DNA of 64,000 nucleotides from Enterobacter sp. Bisph1 (GTDB lineage Bacteria; Pseudomonadota; Gammaproteobacteria; Enterobacterales; Enterobacteriaceae). The translations under genes were made by a program, and so were the position numbers. The stretch's first letter is position 1. Every line of letters begins with the position of its first letter. Of the stretch, positions 1-9,659 are shown piece by piece. Location: contig NZ_JXAG01000048.1 in NCBI RefSeq assembly GCF_000814905.1, forward strand, positions 1 to 64,000. Direction: 5' to 3'. The notes under the pieces were generated by a model, which saw only the letters and a list, made by a program, of their open reading frames with translations, searched no databases and was not told the DNA's origin.

Positions 1-9
1 GCAGAAAGC

Positions 10-39
10 AAAAAACCCAACCTTACGGTTGGGTTTTTT
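10..39 (-). terminator. Second copy of the proK-type terminator
   Basis: The 13-nt arms at 10-22 and 27-39 pair around a TTAC loop, and the minus strand ends in a run of six T. It duplicates the terminator at 182-211 and lies further downstream in the direction of proK transcription, giving the tRNA two terminators in series. Confidence 0.8.
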
Positions 40-181
40 AGAATTTGGTCGGTGATAGAGGATGATTCGCCACTGCGTGGCTCGCCCTGCGGGCCGTTGC
101 TAAAGCAACGTTCTCTCGCTTCGCTCGAGTCGAACCTCCCTGCCCCCGGAGGTTCTCATCCTCTTTTCGGGCGCAGAAAGC

Positions 182-211
182 AAAAAACCCAACCTTACGG
201 TTGGGTTTTTT
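182..211 (-). terminator. Rho-independent terminator of proK
   Basis: The arms at 182-194 and 199-211 form a strong GC-containing stem with a 4-nt loop and a T run on the minus strand. It begins six bases beyond the CCA end of the tRNA gene. Confidence 0.85.
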
Positions 212-217
212 AGAATT

Positions 218-294
<77 letters not shown>

Positions 295-385
295 AATGCG
301 GGGCGCATCTTACTGCCGCCGACATGCCCCGTCAATCCCTTAAGGTAAAAAAGCTAACTGACTGGTGATAAAGCCATCAAGAGGC

Positions 386-2065
386 TTACTTCGCCGCCTG
401 TGCTGGCAAATGGCACCAGTTATTGTTCTCGTTAATCCCACCGTTCGGCGAGGTATAACCCAGACAACCCATAATGGAGTCATACAGCTCAACGTGGCGG
501 CGCGGGGTTTTATCCGCCGCTTGCTGCTTGAGCTGCGCGAACATCTGCGCTTTCTGCGGATCCTCAAGGTACTTATCCGACATCCACACCATCATCGGTA
601 CGCGGAACTGCTCCGGCGGGGCCATTTTGCGTGGCGTGCCGTGCAGATGCTGCTTCTCGTTTATGGATTCACCGTGGTCGGCGGCATAGAAGACGATCGC
701 TTTGCGGTCGCGCACTTTATCAATCACCGTATCGATAAAGGAATCCACATAGGAGACCGAGTTATCGAAGGAGTTAATCAGCTCTTCCTTACTGCATTTA
801 TCATCCACGCCCACGCATTCCGGCGTCCACTTCGCAAAGCTGCGCGGATAGCGCTGGGTGTAGTTAAAGTGCGAACCCTTGGTATGCAACACAATCATAT
901 GCTTACCGCTGGTGCGGCCCAGCGAACGCTGCATTTCATTGATAAGCAGCATGTCATCGACGCTTTTACCCCGGTTGCCCGGCTCAGCGCCAATCTGCTC
1001 GCGATAGGCGATGTTGTCGGCCATAGTGTTGCTGTAGAACCACATCTCACTCTGCATGGCGTACAAATCGCTGGAAAAGCCCAGCTGTTTTAACACCGCA
1101 AAGACGTTTTGCTCTTTCAGCGTACGCTGTGGGTTATCTTCCACCCCGCCTTCGCGCACGAACATACAGCGCAGGGAGAGTTTGGTCGCGGTATCGCAAG
1201 AATAACCGCGGAACGCTACCAGATTTTTCTCCTGCGCCAGTTTCGGCGTGGTATCGCGGGAGTAACCTAATAATCCCATATGATCCCAACGCGTGGTTTC
1301 GCCGATAATAAACACCATCAGCGTATCGTCGATATCTTTCGGCGCGACATAGGTAAATTTTTTCGCCGGATTAATCAGCGATTTGTAATCAGAAGATTCA
1401 TCTACCTGCGCCCAGGCATACAGGCCCAGCGCCGATAGCCAGTTTGACGGTAAATAGGAGTTTGCTACCACGCCGCCGTAGCTTGGCATATCAACATTCG
1501 AGGTGCGCTCGGAGGTTTTTTGATGCATATCGAGCAGGCGAATCGGCCCCCAGACCATTAAGCCCGCCAGCAGCACCACGCCGACGCTGCGAATGCGCGC
1601 GCCCGGCGTACTTAGCTGGCGCAGCAGGGTGTCACGACAGCGGTTATTCCAGATGGAGAGCAGCGGCAGCGCGCTTAACAGCGCCACCCACGCGATAAGC
1701 TGCCAGCCCACCACCTCTTTAGAGAGATCGATATCCGTGGTCATCACCGAGGCAATAATGCCGTAGCCAATCACCACGTTAAGAAACGTCATGTAATAAC
1801 TGGCAGCGGCGGAGAAAATAACCACCAGCGACGCCAGCACGCGCCAAACCCGGCGGCCAAGCAACGACAATACGCGCAGCAAAAAGAAGGTTACCAGAAC
1901 CGTACCAATGAGTTCGACAGCCGCAGAGAGTCCTTTCAACACGGTGAACGCTTGCGCAAAGCCGTCGAACCGACGGTAGAACACAGCGCTATTCATAAAC
2001 AGACCGATATAGATCGCCAACAGAAAGCTCAGCTTCTGCTGGGTCATCGCTTTGATATAAGTCAT
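386..2065 (-). CDS. eptB: Kdo2-lipid A phosphoethanolamine 7''-transferase EptB
   Basis: This 559-aa inner-membrane enzyme closely resembles E. coli EptB. The family transfers phosphoethanolamine from phosphatidylethanolamine to the outer Kdo residue of LPS. About five hydrophobic helices occupy residues 1-180, followed by a periplasmic sulfatase-like domain. That domain has the GETTRWDHMG motif with the nucleophilic Thr, a disulfide-rich stretch around SCDTATKLSLRCMF, and the metal-binding AADHGES motif. The start at 2065 matches the E. coli N-terminus (M-YIK--TQQKLSF); an upstream in-frame start at 2095 would add ten residues. In E. coli the gene is repressed by the sRNA MgrR, which is not visible here. 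Confidence 0.95.
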   Translation of the reverse strand: MTYIKAMTQQKLSFLLAIYIGLFMNSAVFYRRFDGFAQAFTVLKGLSAAVELIGTVLVTFFLLRVLSLLGRRVWRVLASLVVIFSAAASYYMTFLNVVIGYGIIASVMTTDIDLSKEVVGWQLIAWVALLSALPLLSIWNNRCRDTLLRQLSTPGARIRSVGVVLLAGLMVWGPIRLLDMHQKTSERTSNVDMPSYGGVVANSYLPSNWLSALGLYAWAQVDESSDYKSLINPAKKFTYVAPKDIDDTLMVFIIGETTRWDHMGLLGYSRDTTPKLAQEKNLVAFRGYSCDTATKLSLRCMFVREGGVEDNPQRTLKEQNVFAVLKQLGFSSDLYAMQSEMWFYSNTMADNIAYREQIGAEPGNRGKSVDDMLLINEMQRSLGRTSGKHMIVLHTKGSHFNYTQRYPRSFAKWTPECVGVDDKCSKEELINSFDNSVSYVDSFIDTVIDKVRDRKAIVFYAADHGESINEKQHLHGTPRKMAPPEQFRVPMMVWMSDKYLEDPQKAQMFAQLKQQAADKTPRRHVELYDSIMGCLGYTSPNGGINENNNWCHLPAQAAK

Positions 2066-2220
2066 GCAAGCAACTCTGAAGAAAGTAAAAAGCACCGGGC
2101 GAGGCGTGAATAAAGAACGTCCGCAGGGTGAGATGTCGCGAAGGAAGTCTTTCCCGGAAACTTCTGAAGCGCGCTAAGTAGACCATAGCGAGAACGAAAA
2201 GTGTCATCCGGAAGTGCTAA

Positions 2221-2252
2221 CCGGCCATATATTTACAAAAAAATATGGCCGG
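2221..2252. repeat. Inverted repeat between eptB and ohr
   Basis: CCGGCCATAT (2221-2230) and ATATGGCCGG (2243-2252) form a perfect 10-bp stem with a 12-nt AT-rich loop. It lies 30 nt beyond the ohr stop codon. It lacks a T run on the minus strand, so it may be a weak ohr terminator or a protein-binding site upstream of eptB. Confidence 0.6.
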
Positions 2253-2281
2253 CATCAGAAAAAAGTCACCAAAGTGCGCTA

Positions 2282-2713
2282 TCAGGAGGTGATCACATTC
2301 AATTTCACATCGATATTGCCGCGGGTGGCATTTGAATAAGGGCAAACGATGTGCGCTTTCTGCACCAGCGCTTCTGCTTCCTGGTGATCCATACCTGGCA
2401 GGTGAATATCCAGCTGCGCTTCAATACCAAAACCGGTCGGTAGCGGACCAATGCCAACCTGCCCTTCAATCCAGGCTTCCTGCGGCACTTTCTTTTTCTC
2501 GACCGACGCGACATGTTTCAGCGCACCGAGGAAACAGGCGGAGTAACCTGCGGCGAAGAGTTGCTCCGGGTTGGTCACTTCGCCACCGGCACCGCCCATC
2601 TCTTTAGGTACGCCAAGTTTGACATCAAGCACGCCATCAGAGGAGGTCGCACGACCATCGCGGCCGCCGGTTGCTTTTGCCTTCGCACGATAAACCACTT
2701 TTTCTAAAGACAT
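2282..2713 (-). CDS. ohr: Organic hydroperoxide resistance protein (OsmC/Ohr family)
   Basis: The 143-aa protein has the usual Ohr length. Ohr enzymes are thiol peroxidases that reduce organic peroxides using lipoylated protein partners. The two catalytic cysteines are present: Cys60 in [11 protein letters not shown] and Cys124 in [13 protein letters not shown]. The conserved Arg21 (DGRATSSDG) and Glu50 are also there. A strong AAAGGAG ribosome site lies just before the ATG at 2713. No OhrR-type MarR regulator adjoins it. E. coli K-12 lacks this gene between eptB and yhjX, so it is an accessory insertion. The subfamily call (Ohr rather than OsmC) rests on the motif spacing. Confidence 0.92.
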   Translation of the reverse strand: MSLEKVVYRAKAKATGGRDGRATSSDGVLDVKLGVPKEMGGAGGEVTNPEQLFAAGYSACFLGALKHVASVEKKKVPQEAWIEGQVGIGPLPTGFGIEAQLDIHLPGMDHQEAEALVQKAHIVCPYSNATRGNIDVKLNVITS

Positions 2714-2786
2714 TTAAGACTCCTTTTGTCGGTATAACCTGACCAATAAGGATAGTCGCTCTGAGGGCAATGTGCGGAAGATAGCC

Positions 2787-2809
2787 AAAAACCGCCGATT
2801 TTTCGGCGG
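2787..2809 (-). terminator. Terminator downstream of yhjX
   Basis: CCGCCGA (2792-2798) pairs with TCGGCGG (2803-2809), with five T on the minus strand from 2791 to 2787. It lies 19 nt past the yhjX stop and separates yhjX from ohr. Confidence 0.8.
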
Positions 2810-2827
2810 CTTCTGAATGCGTAAGTT

Positions 2828-4030
2828 TCAGGCGTGGGCTTGTTGATAAACCTGACGCTGCGGCTGGCGAATCGTGGTGGAGAGCGCCAGAGAGACGATA
2901 AGCAGGGCGAAGATAACGCAGAAGGTGACATAAAAGCCGCCGAACAGCGAAGCGATAATCGAACCGCAGATACTGCCGATACCGAAGCCGAGATAAATCA
3001 CACCGTAATTTTTCGCCAGATTATTCAGACCAAAGAACTCACTGACCAGCGACGGGAAGACGGTAATGGTGCCGCCAAAGTTAAAGGCAATGCAGGCAAT
3101 CGCGGCGAAAAAGGTCACGGCGTTGAGCGGGGCGAAAAGCAGTGCCGCCATGCCGACCAGCGAAATAAGCTGCCCCAAAGTTATCACGCGGATACGGGAC
3201 ATTTTGTCCGACAGCACGCCCAGCACCAGCCGACCGCTCAGGTTAGCGATGGCAATTACGGTGACGGCGTTTGCCGCTGTCGCCACGTCAAGATGCACCA
3301 TACCCTGGGCGATATCTTTCGCGACACCAATCACATACAGGCCGCTCATGCAGGCGGTCAGGAACATCACCGCCAGCATCCAGTACTGGGGTTTACGCAT
3401 CGACTGCGCCAGCGTGAAGTCATTTTCCACCACGCCATTCACCGTCGAGACTTTTTGCAGCGGCGCATCGGTCATCAACATCGCGCCAAAGACAATCATC
3501 ACCAGCACCATCGCGCCCCAAATCATAAAGGTCTTTTCCAGACCGACGCTTGCCAGCAGCTGGCTGTCGATAAATTTAAAACCGAGGCTGCCAAGGCCAT
3601 AAGCCCCGATAGAAAACGCGGAAATCAGACCCTTGCGCTCCGGGAACCATTTCACACAGTTGGAGAGGGTCAGCAAGTAGCCTGCGCCATCCGCCAGACC
3701 GACCAGCACACCGGCGCTCAGCCACAACATCATCAAATTATTAGAGTGCGCGGTCAGGAAGAACCCCAGCCCCAGCAGCACGCCGGAAGCGATGGTGACG
3801 CGTTTAACACCAAAACGTTCCTGTAATTTCCCCGCCACGGAGGATGAAAGCGCCAAACCCAGACTGAGCAGGCCGAAGGAGAAAGCGACCTGACTTACCG
3901 GCTCGCCCAGCTTCTGCGCCAGCGCGCTATTAAACAAACTCCAGGTGTAAACGGACCCTAATGCAAATTGCGTAATAATGGTGCCGAACAGTGTCAGCCA
4001 GCGTGTGCGATAAGCAAATGATGTATTCAT
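2828..4030 (-). CDS. yhjX: MFS transporter YhjX (pyruvate-induced)
   Basis: The 400-aa, 12-helix major facilitator protein is very similar over its full length to E. coli YhjX, an oxalate/formate-antiporter-type MFS member. Conserved stretches include TRWLTL-GTIITQFALGSVYTWSLF near the N-terminus and the AGKLQERFGVKR loop between helices 2 and 3. In E. coli it is the main target of the pyruvate-sensing YpdAB system and is thought to move pyruvate or a related compound. The ATG at 4030 follows an AGGA ribosome site. A long inverted repeat 54-92 bp upstream probably takes part in its control. Confidence 0.93.
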   Translation of the reverse strand: MNTSFAYRTRWLTLFGTIITQFALGSVYTWSLFNSALAQKLGEPVSQVAFSFGLLSLGLALSSSVAGKLQERFGVKRVTIASGVLLGLGFFLTAHSNNLMMLWLSAGVLVGLADGAGYLLTLSNCVKWFPERKGLISAFSIGAYGLGSLGFKFIDSQLLASVGLEKTFMIWGAMVLVMIVFGAMLMTDAPLQKVSTVNGVVENDFTLAQSMRKPQYWMLAVMFLTACMSGLYVIGVAKDIAQGMVHLDVATAANAVTVIAIANLSGRLVLGVLSDKMSRIRVITLGQLISLVGMAALLFAPLNAVTFFAAIACIAFNFGGTITVFPSLVSEFFGLNNLAKNYGVIYLGFGIGSICGSIIASLFGGFYVTFCVIFALLIVSLALSTTIRQPQRQVYQQAHA

Positions 4031-4083
4031 GGCAGTCGTCCTGCAGAGAAAAGAGGGAAATCACTGCCGACAACGATAACGAA

Positions 4084-4122
4084 GCGCATTTCATGCCGGG
4101 GTAAATAAGGCATGAAATGCGC
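4084..4122. promoter_or_regulatory. 14-bp perfect inverted repeat upstream of yhjX
   Basis: GCGCATTTCATGCC (4084-4097) recurs exactly inverted at 4109-4122 with an 11-nt spacer. Each arm contains CGCATTTCAT, one base from the GGCATTTCAT half-site reported for YpdB at E. coli yhjX. The E. coli sites are direct repeats; here they are inverted. It lies in the 241-bp gap between the yhjY stop and yhjX start and has no T run, so a regulator site is more likely than a terminator. Confidence 0.6.
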
Positions 4123-4271
4123 GAGAGAAGGAATGAACTGCACTTATTACGGAATGAATGGCGCGGGAATATATTCCCCTTTGTAACCGCCACAGTAAGT
4201 TAGTACATACTATCAGCGAAAAACCCGTGCTTATTGTTTCTCACTTGTAAAAAGTTTGTTTTAAATAAGCC

Positions 4272-4961
4272 TTAGAAACGCGCGCTGACGCCCATGCTAT
4301 AAAGGTAATTCTGCCCATAGGTGGTATTTTCTGACTGCGAAAACGCCGCATACGCCGCCATATGAGAATTAAGCAGCATATCCGCACCCAGCGTGACATC
4401 CATCCAGTTTCCATATTGGTTGGCGGCGGTCAGGCGATAAAGCCCGGACTGGCTTTTCCACACATTTTCGCCAAATTGTTGATTGAAGCTAATTTGCGCC
4501 CACGGACGGAGACCGCCCAGCCGGCTATCCACGCGCCAGCCCAGCGAGCTGACGCTGGCGTGCCACAGGGGATCGCTGTAATGCACATTGGTCGCGCTAT
4601 CGCCATATTCGTTATACATTGAGGTCGTTGAGCCATCGTAATGCCATACCGCGACCGGGCCGGTAGTGATATTGCTGGTAAGGGGAATATTCCAGCCAAT
4701 GCTCATGGTGCTAATAGCATCCAGCGGCGTTTCATCGGGCAGATTAAAGGCCACGCCGGGGGAATTTTGCGTCGAGCGAATGCGTTCTTCGAGAATATCG
4801 TTATAACGCGGTTGCCGATCGCTATCCCAGATATAGCGTTCGGTAGTCGCAGTAACAGGGTCATTTCCAATATATTCTTGTTGCCACGCCGCCGCTGTCT
4901 GACAAAAAAACAGACAAGCAGGCAGCAGCGCCAGAGTGCAGCCACTGCGGATTATGTTCAT
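4272..4961 (-). CDS. yhjY: YhjY-like outer-membrane autotransporter-type barrel protein
   Basis: A predicted exported protein of 229 aa. A signal peptide ends near ...CQTAAA, before WQQEY. The rest is rich in alternating aromatic and polar beta strands and ends in ...YLYSMGVSARF, the terminal Phe typical of outer-membrane barrels. Position and length match E. coli YhjY, annotated as an autotransporter-domain protein of unknown function related to the barrel of esterase-type autotransporters. No passenger or catalytic domain is visible. The start could also be TTG at 4964, whose spacing to the GGAG ribosome site is slightly better. Confidence 0.8.
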   Translation of the reverse strand: MNIIRSGCTLALLPACLFFCQTAAAWQQEYIGNDPVTATTERYIWDSDRQPRYNDILEERIRSTQNSPGVAFNLPDETPLDAISTMSIGWNIPLTSNITTGPVAVWHYDGSTTSMYNEYGDSATNVHYSDPLWHASVSSLGWRVDSRLGGLRPWAQISFNQQFGENVWKSQSGLYRLTAANQYGNWMDVTLGADMLLNSHMAAYAAFSQSENTTYGQNYLYSMGVSARF

Positions 4962-5109
4962 CAATTTGCGACTCCAGAGAAGAGCCGAATTCGGCGTAAT
5001 TGTTATCGTTGTTTATTGGAGCTATGCCCCTCTACTAAATATTGTCTTTCTAAGGCGCGCGTCAAGATGGGCAGACATTTATTTTACTTATTATTGACGG
5101 AGTAAGGGT

Positions 5110-5673
5110 ATGCAGCGTTGTGGTTGGGTTAGTCAGGATCCGCTTTACCTCGCTTACCATGATTCTGAATGGGGCGTGGTGCAAAAAGACGGTAAAAAGC
5201 TGTTCGAAATGATCTGCCTCGAGGGGCAACAGGCAGGGTTATCCTGGATAACCGTGTTAAAAAAGCGCGAGAACTATCGCCAGGCCTTTCACCAGTTTGA
5301 TCCTGAGCGCGTAGCGGCAATGACCGCCGACGACGTGGAAAGGCTGATGCAGGACGCCGGGATTATTCGCCATCGCGGCAAAATTGAGGCCATTATCGCT
5401 AATGCCCGCGCCTTTATGGCGATGGAACAAAACGGCGAGCCGTTTACCGACTTTGTCTGGCAGTTTGTCGATAACACTCCGCAGATAACCACGGCGGCAA
5501 CGCATGGGGAGATCCCAACCACAACGGCCGCATCGGAAGCGTTATCAAAGGCGCTGAAAAAACGCGGCTTCAAATTTGTCGGCGCCACCATTTGCTACTC
5601 CTTTATGCAGGCCTGCGGACTGGTTAACGATCATATTACCGGCTGCTTTTGCCATCCGGGGGAAAAGGCATGA
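5110..5673 (+). CDS. tag: DNA-3-methyladenine glycosylase I
   Basis: A 187-aa, full-length Tag protein, which excises 3-methyladenine from alkylated DNA. The zinc ligands of the family are visible as Cys4 (MQRCGW), His17 (YHDSEWG) and the C-terminal His/Cys pair in NDHITGCFCHPG. The catalytic region LEGQQAGLSWITVLKKRENYR is conserved. A GGAG ribosome site sits 8 nt before the ATG. The stop overlaps the yiaC start (ATGA, 5670-5673), so the two genes are probably translationally coupled. Same neighbours as in E. coli. Confidence 0.97.
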   Translation: MQRCGWVSQDPLYLAYHDSEWGVVQKDGKKLFEMICLEGQQAGLSWITVLKKRENYRQAFHQFDPERVAAMTADDVERLMQDAGIIRHRGKIEAIIANARAFMAMEQNGEPFTDFVWQFVDNTPQITTAATHGEIPTTTAASEALSKALKKRGFKFVGATICYSFMQACGLVNDHITGCFCHPGEKA

Positions 5674-6116
5674 TTCGTGGGTGGCGTAACAAAAATGTGT
5701 CGCCGCTGCTGTCGCTGTGGATGGAGAGCACCCGCTTTGCCCATCCGTTTATTGATGTGCGTTACTGGCAGGAGAGCGAAGCGCTGGTGCGCGACGATTA
5801 TCTGCCGATGGCAAAAACCTGGGTCTGGGAAGCGCACGGCGAGCTACAGGGTTTTATCAGCGTGATGGATGAGCAGTTTATCGGCGCGCTGTTTGTACGC
5901 CCTGCTGCGATTGGTCAAGGAATTGGCAAAGCGCTGATGGAACATGTCAAACAGCGCTATAGCCGGCTCAGCCTCGAGGTGTATCAGAAAAACCTGCGGG
6001 CGGTGAATTTCTACCACGCGCAGGGCTTTCGTATTGAGGGTAGCGCCTGGCAGGAGGAAACTCTCCACCCGACGTGGATCATGAACTGGCGGGCGGATCA
6101 AACGCCGTTAGCGTAA
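5670..6116 (+). CDS. yiaC: GNAT N-acetyltransferase YiaC
   Basis: The 148-aa GNAT-fold protein shows the acetyl-CoA pyrophosphate-binding loop as [13 protein letters not shown] (around residues 86-98). The family block [19 protein letters not shown] follows. E. coli YiaC has been reported to act as a protein lysine acetyltransferase; the substrate here is unknown. The start at 5670 is chosen because it matches the E. coli N-terminus and overlaps the tag stop by 4 nt. Its 3' end overlaps the convergent bisC by 38 nt, which is unusually deep for two real genes, but both proteins look complete. Confidence 0.92.
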   Translation: MIRGWRNKNVSPLLSLWMESTRFAHPFIDVRYWQESEALVRDDYLPMAKTWVWEAHGELQGFISVMDEQFIGALFVRPAAIGQGIGKALMEHVKQRYSRLSLEVYQKNLRAVNFYHAQGFRIEGSAWQEETLHPTWIMNWRADQTPLA

Positions 6117-8409
6117 GGGCCGGGCCCTGATATTTCTCCACCCACGCAAGGGCCGTATTTCCGGCGCAGCCATTGCCCAGCCGCGAGCTGGGGAGATCTT
6201 TGGTCAGCACATTCACCGCGCCGTTTTTACAGATACCGCCCGCCGCGCTATCCAAATCAGGCCATGCGCCTTCATGCAGGCAGATGACGCCGGGCTTAAT
6301 CCCTGCACTGACCACCGCGCCCGCCAGCACCTGTCCGCGCTGATTCCACACCCGCACCACATCACCGGCGACAATCCCGCGCGCCTGTGCATCCATAGGA
6401 TGCAGCGTGATGGGTTCGCGACCGGCGACGGCGTATGCTTCGCGCAGGCGGCTGTAGTTAAGCTGACTGTGCAAGCGATGCGCCGGATGGGCCGATAAAA
6501 GCTGCAGCTGCTCCGGCTGCGCATTACCGTGCCACTCATCAGGCTCCAGCCACATTGGATGCGGCGGGCAATCGGCATAGCCAAAGCTTTTGATGCGATC
6601 AGAGAAGATTTCAATTTTACCGCTCGGCGTTTTCAACGGATGGCCTTGCGGATCGCGACGGAAGTCCGCATAGCGTATAAAGCGCGCATTCTCTTCGCTT
6701 TCCGGCATCTCAATCAGCTGATTGGCCTGCCAGAATTCGGCGAACGGCGGCAGCGTTACCTGCTGGCTGGCGCCGCGCTCGGCGGCAATATTGTAAAAGG
6801 TTTCCAGCCACTGCAGGTCGCTTTTCCCTTCGGTGAAACGCGCACGCCCGCCGGTTTCCCAGCGTTCACTCAGCTCGGCGAAAATCTCCCAGTCGTCGCG
6901 CGCTTCATATTGCGGCGCAACCACCTGCTTCATCGGCACCAGATGCTGGTTGCTGTAATCGCCGGTCATCGTCAGATCGTTACGCTCAAACGAGGTGGTT
7001 GCCGGTAATACGATATCCGCGTGTTTTGCCGCCGCCGTCCAGAAGCACTCCGAAATTACCACCAGCTCCGGTTTTTGCCAGGCGCGAATCAGCCGGTTGG
7101 TATCCTGATGATGCGTAAAGTTTGCCCCACCCGCCCACCAGACAAACCGGATATCCGGGAAGTGGCGATCCATACCGTTGTGCTGGTACGCGCCGCCGGG
7201 GTTTTCCAGCGCTTCGACGATGCGCGCAACGGGGATTTTATCGACCGCGTCAGTGCCGCCTTTCACCGTGCCCTGCATTGAGGCCAGCACCGCCGCGCGA
7301 CGCGTCGGATTACCGCCGTTGGCAAAATGGTACGAAAGGCCAAAACCGCCGCCGGGCGTACCAATCTGCCCGAGCATCGCCGCCAGCGTAACCAGCATCC
7401 AGTGTTTTTGCTCGCCATACTGTTGGCGCTGCATCCCCCAGCCGGACATCAACATCGTGCTATTTTCATGAAAGATGTGCGCCAGTTGGCGAATTTTATC
7501 CGCCTTAATGCCGCAAATCTCCGCCGCCCACTCGGCGGTTTTCGCCACGCCGTCGCTTTCGCCCGTCAGATAGCGCGAAAATATTTCATAACCCACGGTA
7601 CAGCGGGAGAGGAAATCCTCATCCTGCCAGCCGTTTTCCACCAGCGTATGGGCGATACCGAGCATCAGCGCCACGTCGGTTCCCATATGCGGGGCGATCC
7701 ACTCGATGCTGTCGCCAAAGAAATCGACGGTTTCCGATCGCATCGGATCGATACAGATCACCCGCTTGCCGCTTTTGCGCAGCGCATCAAACCAGGCAAT
7801 GCCCTGCTCATCGCTGGCGTTCCAGGCAATTTTCAGCGTATTAAGAGGGTTCGCGCTCCACAGCACCACGACATCGCTATGTTCGAGAATCATCGGCCAG
7901 CTGGTCTGCTGCTGATAAACTTCATTGCCGCCCACCACATGGGGCATGATGGCCTGCGCCGCACCGGTGGAGTAATCGCCTAAATGGCCGGTATAACCAC
8001 CGGCGAGGCTCATATAACGTTGCAGCAAGGTCGCCGCTTTATGCAGCACGCCATTGGATCGCCAGCCATACGAACCGGCAAAAATGGAGGCCGGGCCATA
8101 GGTTTGACGAATGCGTTGATGCTGCTGATGAATAAGATCGAGGGCTTCGTCCCAGCTGACGCGAACAAACTCATCCTGGCCGCGTACCCCTTGCGGGCTG
8201 TGCGGCGAGGCGAGAAAACCTTTGCGCACCATCGGATAGCGCACCCGCGCCGGGCTGTGCACCTGATCCTGCACCACCGTTTGCAGGGAATTAAGATGAC
8301 GGGACGGCAGCGCGCCGCGCGATGCGAGGACGTTTTTACCGTCGGTGTCGACCAGCATCGGTCCCCAGTGGGCCGCCGTAAGAATCGTTTTGATTGCCGA
8401 GTTTGCCAA
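6079..8409 (-). CDS. bisC: Biotin sulfoxide reductase (molybdopterin enzyme)
   Basis: A 776-aa protein matching E. coli BisC (777 aa). It belongs to the DMSO-reductase family, binds bis-MGD molybdenum cofactor and reduces biotin sulfoxide; BisC also reduces free methionine sulfoxide. The molybdenum ligand is the Ser in [10 protein letters not shown] (about Ser118). The N-terminus lacks both a Tat signal and an Fe-S cysteine motif, consistent with a cytoplasmic, single-cofactor enzyme. Cofactor-binding stretches include [15 protein letters not shown] and [18 protein letters not shown], and a C-terminal MoCo-binding domain starts near [15 protein letters not shown]. The gene is monocistronic here. 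Confidence 0.95.
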   Translation of the reverse strand: MANSAIKTILTAAHWGPMLVDTDGKNVLASRGALPSRHLNSLQTVVQDQVHSPARVRYPMVRKGFLASPHSPQGVRGQDEFVRVSWDEALDLIHQQHQRIRQTYGPASIFAGSYGWRSNGVLHKAATLLQRYMSLAGGYTGHLGDYSTGAAQAIMPHVVGGNEVYQQQTSWPMILEHSDVVVLWSANPLNTLKIAWNASDEQGIAWFDALRKSGKRVICIDPMRSETVDFFGDSIEWIAPHMGTDVALMLGIAHTLVENGWQDEDFLSRCTVGYEIFSRYLTGESDGVAKTAEWAAEICGIKADKIRQLAHIFHENSTMLMSGWGMQRQQYGEQKHWMLVTLAAMLGQIGTPGGGFGLSYHFANGGNPTRRAAVLASMQGTVKGGTDAVDKIPVARIVEALENPGGAYQHNGMDRHFPDIRFVWWAGGANFTHHQDTNRLIRAWQKPELVVISECFWTAAAKHADIVLPATTSFERNDLTMTGDYSNQHLVPMKQVVAPQYEARDDWEIFAELSERWETGGRARFTEGKSDLQWLETFYNIAAERGASQQVTLPPFAEFWQANQLIEMPESEENARFIRYADFRRDPQGHPLKTPSGKIEIFSDRIKSFGYADCPPHPMWLEPDEWHGNAQPEQLQLLSAHPAHRLHSQLNYSRLREAYAVAGREPITLHPMDAQARGIVAGDVVRVWNQRGQVLAGAVVSAGIKPGVICLHEGAWPDLDSAAGGICKNGAVNVLTKDLPSSRLGNGCAGNTALAWVEKYQGPALTLTAFDPPASS

Positions 8410-8594
8410 CGCGCGCTCCTGAATAGCTTGCAGATGATGTTTTTGTTTTGCGCTCTATCATCCACAGCGGCGGCATAATCGCAAATTTAAACGTCATTAC
8501 GCTCACAGTCAGAGGGATAAGCCGCGCTTAGTGCTTGATTGCGCGCCGTTTCGCGCTAAGGTGTGGACAACCATTCACGGCGAGGGAAGCAACC
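8410..8594. other. Divergent bisC / regulator intergenic region
   Basis: 185 bp between the bisC start and the LacI-type regulator start, presumably holding both promoters. I see no copy of the TGGAACCGGTTCCA operator here, so autoregulation of the regulator is not evident. A GAGGGAAG ribosome site precedes the regulator ATG. Confidence 0.5.
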
Positions 8595-9611
8595 ATGGCG
8601 AAAACGGCGCGGCCAACCATTAGTGATGTCGCGAAGGCGGCAAAAACGGGCAAAACCAGTATCTCACGCTATCTGAATGGTGAAAAACATCTGCTTTCCG
8701 CCGCGCTGCTGGCGCGCATTGAGCAGGCGATTGCCGAACTCGATTACCGTCCAAGCCTGATGGCGCGTGGGCTAAAGCGCGGACGTACCCGCCTGATTGG
8801 CCTGATTATCGCTGATATCACCAATCCCTATTCGGTGCATGTGCTGAGCGGCATCGAAGCCGCCTGTCGCGAAAAGGGCTTTACCCCATTGGTCTGTAAT
8901 ACCAATAACGAAGTCGATCAGGAGCTGCATTATCTCGACCTGCTGCGCAGCTATCAGGTGGAAGGTATTGTGGTGAACGCGGTCGGTATGCGCGAAGAGG
9001 GGCTCAACCGCCTGCAACAATCCTCCCTGCCGATGGTGCTGATTGACCGCAAAATTCCCGATTTTGCCTGCGACGTGGTCGGGCTGGATAACACCCAGGC
9101 AGCGACCACCGCCACCGAACATCTGATTGAACAAGGGTTTGAAGCGATACTGTTTCTCAGTGAACCGCTGGGATCGGTAAATACCCGCCGCGAGCGGCTG
9201 GCTGCCTTTCGCGCGACCCTTGCCCGCTATCCCGGCATGGTGGCGGAAAACGCCGAAGTTGTGCTGCATGAAGCCGCGCAGCTCGATAACGCGCTGCGCC
9301 AGTTCCATTCTCGCCACCGGGGAATGCGCAAAGCGGTGATCTCCGCCAACGGCGCGCTCACCCTGCAGGTGGCGCGCTCCCTTAAACGCATCGGGCTGAA
9401 CTGGGGCAGCGATATCGGCCTGCTCGGTTTTGATGAACTGGAGTGGGCGGAACTGGCGGGCCCAGGTATTACCACCCTCAAACAACCGACGTGGCAAATT
9501 GGTTTTGCCGCCGTTGAACAGGTGGTACGGCGCATTGAAGGCCAGAGCAACACCGTGCGCGAGCAGGTTTTTTCCGGTGAACTGATCGTCCGCGGCTCGA
9601 CGGCACGCTAA
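8595..9611 (+). CDS. ptxS: LacI-family regulator, PtxS-type (2-ketogluconate)
   Basis: A 338-aa LacI/GalR repressor. An N-terminal helix-turn-helix (about residues 7-50: PTISDVAKAAKTGKTSISRYLNGE) is followed by a hinge and a periplasmic-binding-protein-like effector domain. It stands immediately upstream of a kguE-kguK-kguT-kguD-type operon, and a perfect operator of the PtxS type lies in the gap after its stop. In Pseudomonas, PtxS binds 2-ketogluconate and releases such operators. The start at 8595 fits the conserved N-terminus; the open frame extends upstream to 8535. The function is inferred from synteny and operator, and the symbol follows Pseudomonas usage. Confidence 0.83.
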   Translation: MAKTARPTISDVAKAAKTGKTSISRYLNGEKHLLSAALLARIEQAIAELDYRPSLMARGLKRGRTRLIGLIIADITNPYSVHVLSGIEAACREKGFTPLVCNTNNEVDQELHYLDLLRSYQVEGIVVNAVGMREEGLNRLQQSSLPMVLIDRKIPDFACDVVGLDNTQAATTATEHLIEQGFEAILFLSEPLGSVNTRRERLAAFRATLARYPGMVAENAEVVLHEAAQLDNALRQFHSRHRGMRKAVISANGALTLQVARSLKRIGLNWGSDIGLLGFDELEWAELAGPGITTLKQPTWQIGFAAVEQVVRRIEGQSNTVREQVFSGELIVRGSTAR

Positions 9612-9659
9612 ATAAGCTTCGTGATGATGATCATAATTTCGGCACGGTAAACTTTTCTT

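Noticed and set aside
365-1093. Long open frame of 242 codons on the + strand inside eptB
   Set aside because: It is antisense to the well-conserved eptB coding sequence and has no ribosome site or family resemblance.
2834-3826. 330-codon + strand frame opposite yhjX
   Set aside because: It is a shadow of yhjX, with a His/Gln/Arg-rich composition typical of antisense frames in GC-rich genes.
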